From contig JBBSHE010000072.1 in assembly GCA_038253325.1 (NCBI GenBank), forward strand, positions 1 through 10,095: a stretch of 10,095 nt of DNA. Reading direction: 5' to 3'. Shown piece by piece: positions 6,651 through 10,095 of this stretch. Both the position numbers and the translations under genes were made by a program. The first letter of the stretch is position 1. Every line of letters begins with the position of its first letter. Below the pieces are notes generated by a model. It saw only the letters and a list, made by a program, of their open reading frames with translations, ran no database searches and was not told the origin of the DNA. The stretch comes from JBBSHE01 sp038253325. GTDB taxonomy: Bacteria; Actinomycetota; Actinomycetes; Propionibacteriales; Nocardioidaceae.

Positions 6651-7615
6651 GACACGACGAGCTGGAAGCCGAAGTCCGATCTGCCCTGCGAGCCGACGCC
6701 GCACGCAGCGAGCCCGCGCCCGACGCATTGCGCGCCATCCGGTCCCGGGTCGGCGTGAGCCGGGCCCCACGGCGGCGTGGACCGTTCTGGGCAGTCGCCG
6801 CGGCCGGGCTCGCCGCGGCCGCCACGATCACCGCTGTCGTGGTCGTGAGCAACCACGGCGGCGGGAGCAGCCCGACGGGTCCACCGGCCAAGACCGCCAA
6901 TGTGGTGTTGTATTTCGTCGACCAGACCCAGCCCGGGGCCGCGGGCAGGATCTTCCCCGAGCGTCATCAGGTGCCTGTACCCAGCGGTGCCGGCGCACGA
7001 CTGGCCGCGGTCAACGAGTTCCTCGCGGGCGATGCCGCAGATCCCGACTACGCGTCCGGTTGGCCCTCGGGCGTCACCGCGACCGCGGTGACCACGGCGG
7101 GAGGTACGACCCGGCTCAGCTTGACGGGCACGGCCGACTTAACCCGAGCGAACGGGCTCAGCCGCGAGCAGGCGTTCGCAGCACAGCAGGCGCTGCTCTA
7201 CACCGCTGGAGCGGGGCGGCAGTTCGCCGTGTCGTACAACGCGAAGCCGCTCATCAAACTGTTCGGGGGTCTCGTGGGGACCTATCAGGTCAAGTCGCCC
7301 TGGAGAGACGTCCGTCCCTACGTGCAGATCATTGCGCCGGCCGACGGCGCGTCGGTCTCGTCGCCGGTCACCGCCACCGTGAGCGGCAACGTGTTCGAAG
7401 GAAACGTCAGCTGGGTCCTGAAGGACGGCCGCGGCAAGCTCCTGACGCGGGGCTACGTGACGACGGCGTCGATGAGCTGGCGGGACGCGTCGATCGATCT
7501 CGGTCACCTGGCAACGGGGCGGTACACCCTCACCGCGTTCGCTGCGAACCCTGGTCACCCCGCGGACGGCGGACGGTACTCGTACCTCGTCGACAGCACG
7601 TTCCGGGTGAGGTAG
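6647..7615 (+). CDS. Single-pass membrane protein with GerMN and Gmad2-like domains; probable partner or anti-sigma of the upstream sigma factor
   Basis: The 322-residue protein starts with a charged cytoplasmic segment (1-46; LEAEVRSALRADAARSEPAPDALRAIR) typical of genes following SigE-family sigma factors. One transmembrane helix follows at 47-68, with an Arg cluster just before it (inside) and a Gly/Ser/Pro-rich linker just after (outside). Outside lie a GerMN-like domain (about 85-205; NVVLYFVDQ, RLAAVNEFLAGD, TTRLSLTG, FAAQQALLYTA) and a Gmad2-like immunoglobulin-type domain (about 226-320; VQIIAPADGASVSSPVTATV, GRYTLTAFA, STFRVR). GerMN occurs in spore-germination protein GerM and in LpqB of the MtrAB system; Gmad2 is the Ig-like domain often found beside it. 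Both are thought to bind ligands or proteins at the envelope. No enzyme motif is seen. The ATG shares ATGA with the sigma gene stop, which argues for a regulator or sensor pair; that role is inference, as the N-terminus has no HxxxCxxC anti-sigma zinc motif. Confidence 0.85.
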   Translation: MRHDELEAEVRSALRADAARSEPAPDALRAIRSRVGVSRAPRRRGPFWAVAAAGLAAAATITAVVVVSNHGGGSSPTGPPAKTANVVLYFVDQTQPGAAGRIFPERHQVPVPSGAGARLAAVNEFLAGDAADPDYASGWPSGVTATAVTTAGGTTRLSLTGTADLTRANGLSREQAFAAQQALLYTAGAGRQFAVSYNAKPLIKLFGGLVGTYQVKSPWRDVRPYVQIIAPADGASVSSPVTATVSGNVFEGNVSWVLKDGRGKLLTRGYVTTASMSWRDASIDLGHLATGRYTLTAFAANPGHPADGGRYSYLVDSTFRVR

Positions 7616-7650
7616 CAACTGGTCCCCGCGATGTGACGGCACGCGGGATG

Positions 7651-7694
7651 CAAGACGTCCCCGGCAGTGGTGACAACCTGCCGGGGACGTCTTG
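7651..7694. terminator. Perfect 16-bp hairpin, probable bidirectional terminator
   Basis: CAAGACGTCCCCGGCA (7651-7666) is exactly complementary to TGCCGGGGACGTCTTG (7679-7694) around a 12-base loop. It lies between two convergent genes, 35 bases after the GerMN/Gmad2 stop and 32 bases after the dnaJ stop. A second small hairpin, GGCAC/GTGCC with a TCA loop, follows at 7694-7706. Neither strand has a U-run, as is common for GC-rich actinobacterial terminators. Confidence 0.82.
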
Positions 7695-7726
7695 GCACTC
7701 AGTGCCTAGGGCCTCGGGGCCCGGGC

Positions 7727-8890
7727 TCAATGACCGCCCAGGGCGTCCTTGAAACGATCGAACACCGACTTGTGCGGTCGAGTCTCGACCTGCACGGTCG
7801 GCTTGTCCTCACCGCGAAGAGCGGCCAATCGTCGCAGCAGATCCTCCTCCTCGGTACTCAGGCCCGACGGCGTCTCGACGACGATCGTCGCGACCGTATT
7901 GCCTCGACCGGCGCTGCGAAGCCGAGGTACGCCGCGCCCGCGCATCGTGAGCTGGTGACCGGACTGGACGCCCGCCGGAATCGGCAGCGTCATCGTCCGC
8001 TCGATGTCCGAACCCGGCTTGGCGACGTCCGCCTCGAGCGTCGGAAGCTCTACGACGGTTCCGAGGGCGGCCGACGTCATCGGAATCGTCACAGTGCACC
8101 GCAGGTCGTCGCCGTCTCGCACGTACACCGGGTGCGCGTTGACCGTGGTCTCGATGTAGAGGTCACCGGCAGGACCGCCGCCCTGACCGATCTCGCCCTG
8201 TCCCGGCAGCGTGATCCTCGTCCCGTTGTCGACGCCGGCGGGCACGTCGACGCTGATCGTACGCCGTGCCCGGACCCGCCCGTCCCCGGCGCACTCTGGG
8301 CAGGGACGGGGGATGACCGTGCCGAAGCCTCGGCAGGTCGGGCAGGCACGCATCGTCCGCACCTCACCGAGAAATGACCGCTGCACCTGGCTGATCTCGC
8401 CGTTTCCGCGACACGTCGAGCACGTCTGCGCCGCCGTCCCCGGCGCCGTGCCGGCGCCGGCACACACCGTGCAGGTGACGGCCGTGTCGACCTTGACCTC
8501 CTTGGTGACGCCGAACGCCGCCTCCGCGAGGTCGAGCCGCAGCCGCAGCAGGGCGTCTTGTCCACGCCGGACCCGTGGACGTGGTCCGCGCTGGCCGGTG
8601 CTCTGACCGAAGAACGCATCCATGATGTCGGTGAATGAGAAGCCGGCGCCGCTCGCGTAGCCGCCCCCTCCGGCGCTCAGCGGATCGCCGCCCATGTCGT
8701 ACACCTGCTTGCGTCGCGGGTCCGACAGCACGTCGTAGGCACGCGTGACGTTCTTGAACTGCTCCTGTGCGGCCGGGTCGGGGTTGACGTCAGGATGGAG
8801 CTCCCGCGCCTTTCGGCGGTACGCCTTCTTGATCTCGTCCGGGGTCGCCTGACGAGATACGCCGAGCATGGCGTAGTAGTCGGAGCTCAT
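7727..8890 (-). CDS. dnaJ: Chaperone DnaJ (DnaJ2-type, hrcA-linked)
   Basis: DnaJ is the Hsp40 co-chaperone that delivers unfolded clients to DnaK and stimulates its ATPase. The protein of 387 residues has a J domain (about 3-68) with the essential HPD at 32-34. A short Gly/Phe region follows (about 70-96; GGGGYASGAGFSF). The zinc-binding domain has four CxxCxGxG repeats (C140/C143, C157/C160, C183/C186, C197/C200), and the C-terminal substrate-binding and dimerisation parts follow. All key residues are present. The ATG at 8890 shares ATGA with the hrcA stop; a TTG at 8905 would add five residues and overlap hrcA more, and is less likely. Actinobacteria usually have two DnaJ proteins, one beside dnaK and one (DnaJ2) after hrcA; this is the latter. 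It should be transcribed from the hrcA promoter and repressed by HrcA. Confidence 0.97.
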   Translation of the reverse strand: MSSDYYAMLGVSRQATPDEIKKAYRRKARELHPDVNPDPAAQEQFKNVTRAYDVLSDPRRKQVYDMGGDPLSAGGGGYASGAGFSFTDIMDAFFGQSTGQRGPRPRVRRGQDALLRLRLDLAEAAFGVTKEVKVDTAVTCTVCAGAGTAPGTAAQTCSTCRGNGEISQVQRSFLGEVRTMRACPTCRGFGTVIPRPCPECAGDGRVRARRTISVDVPAGVDNGTRITLPGQGEIGQGGGPAGDLYIETTVNAHPVYVRDGDDLRCTVTIPMTSAALGTVVELPTLEADVAKPGSDIERTMTLPIPAGVQSGHQLTMRGRGVPRLRSAGRGNTVATIVVETPSGLSTEEEDLLRRLAALRGEDKPTVQVETRPHKSVFDRFKDALGGH

Positions 8891-9924
8891 CGAGGTGGTT
8901 GCCAATCGTCGGCGAGGATGCTGCTGACGTAACGGGCGACAGCACGCACCGAGGCCATGGTTGCGGGATAGTCCATGCGGGTGGGTCCGACGATACCGAG
9001 CGTCGCCAGCGACTTCGAACCCGAGCCGTATCCCGTCGTGACAACCGACGCACCGGTCAGGTCCTCGTACGGGACCTCGTGGCCGATCCGCACGGTGAGC
9101 GTCGACGGATTGGTTGCCTCGCCGAGCAGCTTCAAGAGCACGACCTGCTCCTCGAGTGCCTCGAGCATCGGCTTGACGGACGCCTCGAAGCCCTCGCCGA
9201 ACCGCGCCAGGTTCGCGGTGCCGCCGATCGCGACCCGCTCGTCGCCGCGATGGTCGGAGATCGCCTCGACGACCGTGGCGACGACCGCCGTGACCGAGCT
9301 GCGGAGTTCGCCGTCGAAACCGTCAGCGAGGTCTTCGAGCTCCGCCGCCGAGTCGCCCAGAGGCCGTCCGACGAGCGCAGCGTTGAGCCGGGCCCTCAGG
9401 TCGCCGAGGTCGTCGTCGGCCAGCGCCTCGGCGATGTCGACGTACCTCTGCTCGACCCGGCCGGTACTGGTGATCACCACGAGCAGCAGTCGGTGCGCGG
9501 TCATCACCACCAGCTCGACGTGTCGTACGGTGGAACGAGACACCGTCGGATACTGCACGATCGCGACCTGCCGGGTCAGTTGGGCGAGCAGCCTGACCGT
9601 GCGGCGTACGACGTCGTCGAGGTCGACCGCGCCTTCGAGGAGGGTGGCGATGGCGCGCTTCTCGGCCGCCGACATCGGCTTGACGGTCGTGAGTCGGTCG
9701 ACGAACAACCGGTATCCCTTGTCGGTCGGGATGCGCCCGGCGCTCGTGTGCGGCTGCGCGATGAAACCCTCCTCCTCCAACACCGCCATGTCGTTGCGGA
9801 CCGTTGCCGGGGACACCCGAAGGTCGTGGCGCTCGACGAGCGCCCTCGACCCGACCGGCTCGTTGGTGGCGACGAAGTCCTCGACGATGGCGCGGAGGAC
9901 GGCATGCTTGCGATCGTCGAGCAT
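8887..9924 (-). CDS. hrcA: Heat-inducible transcription repressor HrcA
   Basis: HrcA represses chaperone genes by binding CIRCE, with its activity held by GroEL/ES and lost when misfolded protein titrates the chaperonin. The 345 residues fit the family. The N-terminal winged helix-turn-helix (about 1-76) shows VGSRALVERHDLRVSPATVRNDMAVLEEEGFI (24-55), and the wing motif TSAGRIPTDKGYRLFVD (60-76) is nearly invariant in the family. The rest is the GAF-like inserted and dimerisation region, ending with the conserved VVTTGYGSGSKSLATLGIVGPTRMDYPATMASV stretch. The ATG at 9924 has a full AGGAGG six bases upstream. dnaJ follows with a 4-base overlap. A perfect CIRCE lies about 80 bases ahead of the start, so the gene is almost surely autoregulated. 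hemW is a common upstream neighbour in relatives, but nothing of it is seen before the window ends. Confidence 0.98.
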   Translation of the reverse strand: MLDDRKHAVLRAIVEDFVATNEPVGSRALVERHDLRVSPATVRNDMAVLEEEGFIAQPHTSAGRIPTDKGYRLFVDRLTTVKPMSAAEKRAIATLLEGAVDLDDVVRRTVRLLAQLTRQVAIVQYPTVSRSTVRHVELVVMTAHRLLLVVITSTGRVEQRYVDIAEALADDDLGDLRARLNAALVGRPLGDSAAELEDLADGFDGELRSSVTAVVATVVEAISDHRGDERVAIGGTANLARFGEGFEASVKPMLEALEEQVVLLKLLGEATNPSTLTVRIGHEVPYEDLTGASVVTTGYGSGSKSLATLGIVGPTRMDYPATMASVRAVARYVSSILADDWQPPR

Positions 9925-9930
9925 GGCGGA

Positions 9931-9936
9931 CCTCCT
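9931..9936 (-). promoter_or_regulatory. Ribosome binding site of hrcA
   Basis: On the minus strand AGGAGG lies six bases ahead of the ATG at 9924. It is the strongest Shine-Dalgarno sequence in the window and fixes the hrcA start. Confidence 0.85.
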
Positions 9937-9955
9937 GAACGGGCTCGGGACTGCG

Positions 9956-10009
9956 CTCCTGCGTACCTCGGCACTCCTGCGTACCTCGGCACTCCTGCGC
10001 GCCTTGGCA
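9956..10009. repeat. 18-bp tandem repeat carrying CIRCE half-sites
   Basis: CTCCTGCGTACCTCGGCA is repeated exactly at 9956-9973 and 9974-9991. A third copy at 9992-10009 has three changes and runs straight into the left arm of CIRCE. Each unit boundary contains GGCACTC, the inner seven bases of a CIRCE arm, at 9970-9976, 9988-9994 and (as the true CIRCE arm) 10006-10012, always 18 bases apart. The array lies in the hrcA leader between CIRCE and the ribosome site. Confidence 0.9.
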
Positions 10010-10030
10010 CTCCTGCATACGGAGTGCCAA
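10004..10030. promoter_or_regulatory. CIRCE operator (HrcA binding site)
   Basis: TTGGCACTC (10004-10012), nine bases, then GAGTGCCAA (10022-10030) form a perfect 9-9-9 inverted repeat. The consensus CIRCE is TTAGCACTC-N9-GAGTGCTAA; each arm here differs at one symmetrical position (A to G, T to C). It lies 80 bases upstream of the hrcA ATG in the hrcA-dnaJ leader and explains autorepression. No convincing -35/-10 pair could be placed around it; TAGGCT just upstream on the minus strand (10037-10032) is a possible -10. Confidence 0.93.
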
Positions 10031-10067
10031 GCCTACCGCTCGGACCAGGAGCACGATGCCAAACAAG

Positions 10068-10089
10068 TCTTTGCGAAAATTTCTTTGCG
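10068..10089. repeat. 8-bp direct repeat in an A/T-rich patch upstream of hrcA
   Basis: TCTTTGCG occurs at 10068-10075 and 10082-10089, separated by AAAATT. The patch is much richer in A/T than the rest of the window and lies upstream of CIRCE, where promoter or activator elements would be expected. Function is unknown. The rest of 10031-10095 shows no gene. Confidence 0.55.
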
Positions 10090-10095
10090 GTTGTA

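Noticed and set aside
6074..7680. 11-bp direct repeat GTGACAACCTG at 6074-6084 and 7670-7680, on either side of the sigma/GerMN cassette
   Set aside because: Several shared 11-mers are expected by chance in 10 kb. The second copy lies in the hairpin loop, and no integrase or other mobility gene supports an attachment site.
7692..7709. TTGGCACTC followed by AGTGCC after the dnaJ stop, resembling collapsed CIRCE arms
   Set aside because: The nine-base spacer is missing and the site is at the 3' end of the operon; it is better read as a small hairpin of the terminator region.
9323..10066. 247-codon minus-strand frame starting in the CIRCE/repeat region
   Set aside because: It overlaps hrcA in another frame and its QECRGT repeats are just the 18-bp array translated.

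Overview
The window is high-GC chromosomal DNA from an actinobacterium. The evidence is the gene set (HrcA with a CIRCE operator, a DnaJ2-type chaperone, PhoH, YbeY, a CBS-domain membrane protein, a cytidine-deaminase-like protein and Era), a SigE-family sigma factor of the kind common in Actinobacteria, and strong GC bias at third codon positions. A member of the Propionibacteriales (Nocardioides/Kribbella-like) would fit, but the genus is a guess.

Layout from left to right. (1) Positions 1-230 (+) hold the 3' end of an unrelated gene. Its product has a Gly/Thr-rich pentapeptide repeat followed by a C-terminal segment resembling the Septum_form family. (2) Positions 250-5602 (-) hold a tight six-gene cluster, in transcription order phoH, ybeY, a corC/CNNM-like gene, a degenerate cytidine-deaminase-like gene, a saccharopine-dehydrogenase-like reductase, and era. 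Junctions are 20 nt, a 4-nt overlap, 1 nt, an 8-nt overlap and an 8-nt overlap. The theme is RNA and ribosome maturation (PhoH, YbeY, Era) plus a membrane transporter. (3) Positions 5603-7726 break up what is usually a continuous minus-strand block in actinobacteria (hrcA-dnaJ-rsmE-phoH). No rsmE is present. The stretch instead holds plus-strand material: a 5'-truncated PhnB-like VOC gene remnant, then a SigE-family sigma factor translationally coupled (ATGA) to a single-pass membrane protein with GerMN and Gmad2-like extracytoplasmic domains. (4) A perfect 16-bp hairpin separates that cassette from the convergent dnaJ. (5) Positions 7727-9924 (-) hold hrcA and dnaJ, overlapping by ATGA. Upstream of hrcA is a perfect CIRCE operator abutting a tandem array of 18-bp units, each carrying one CIRCE half-site.

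HrcA should repress its own hrcA-dnaJ operon through CIRCE and release it on protein-folding stress. The sigma/GerMN-Gmad2 pair looks like a self-contained envelope-sensing module in which the membrane protein would be the anti-sigma or sensor partner. The most interesting items are this sigma/membrane pair, the CIRCE half-site array, the catalytically dead cytidine deaminase fold in the era cluster, and the synteny break marked by the truncated VOC gene. No mobile element, CRISPR array, tRNA or rRNA gene was seen.
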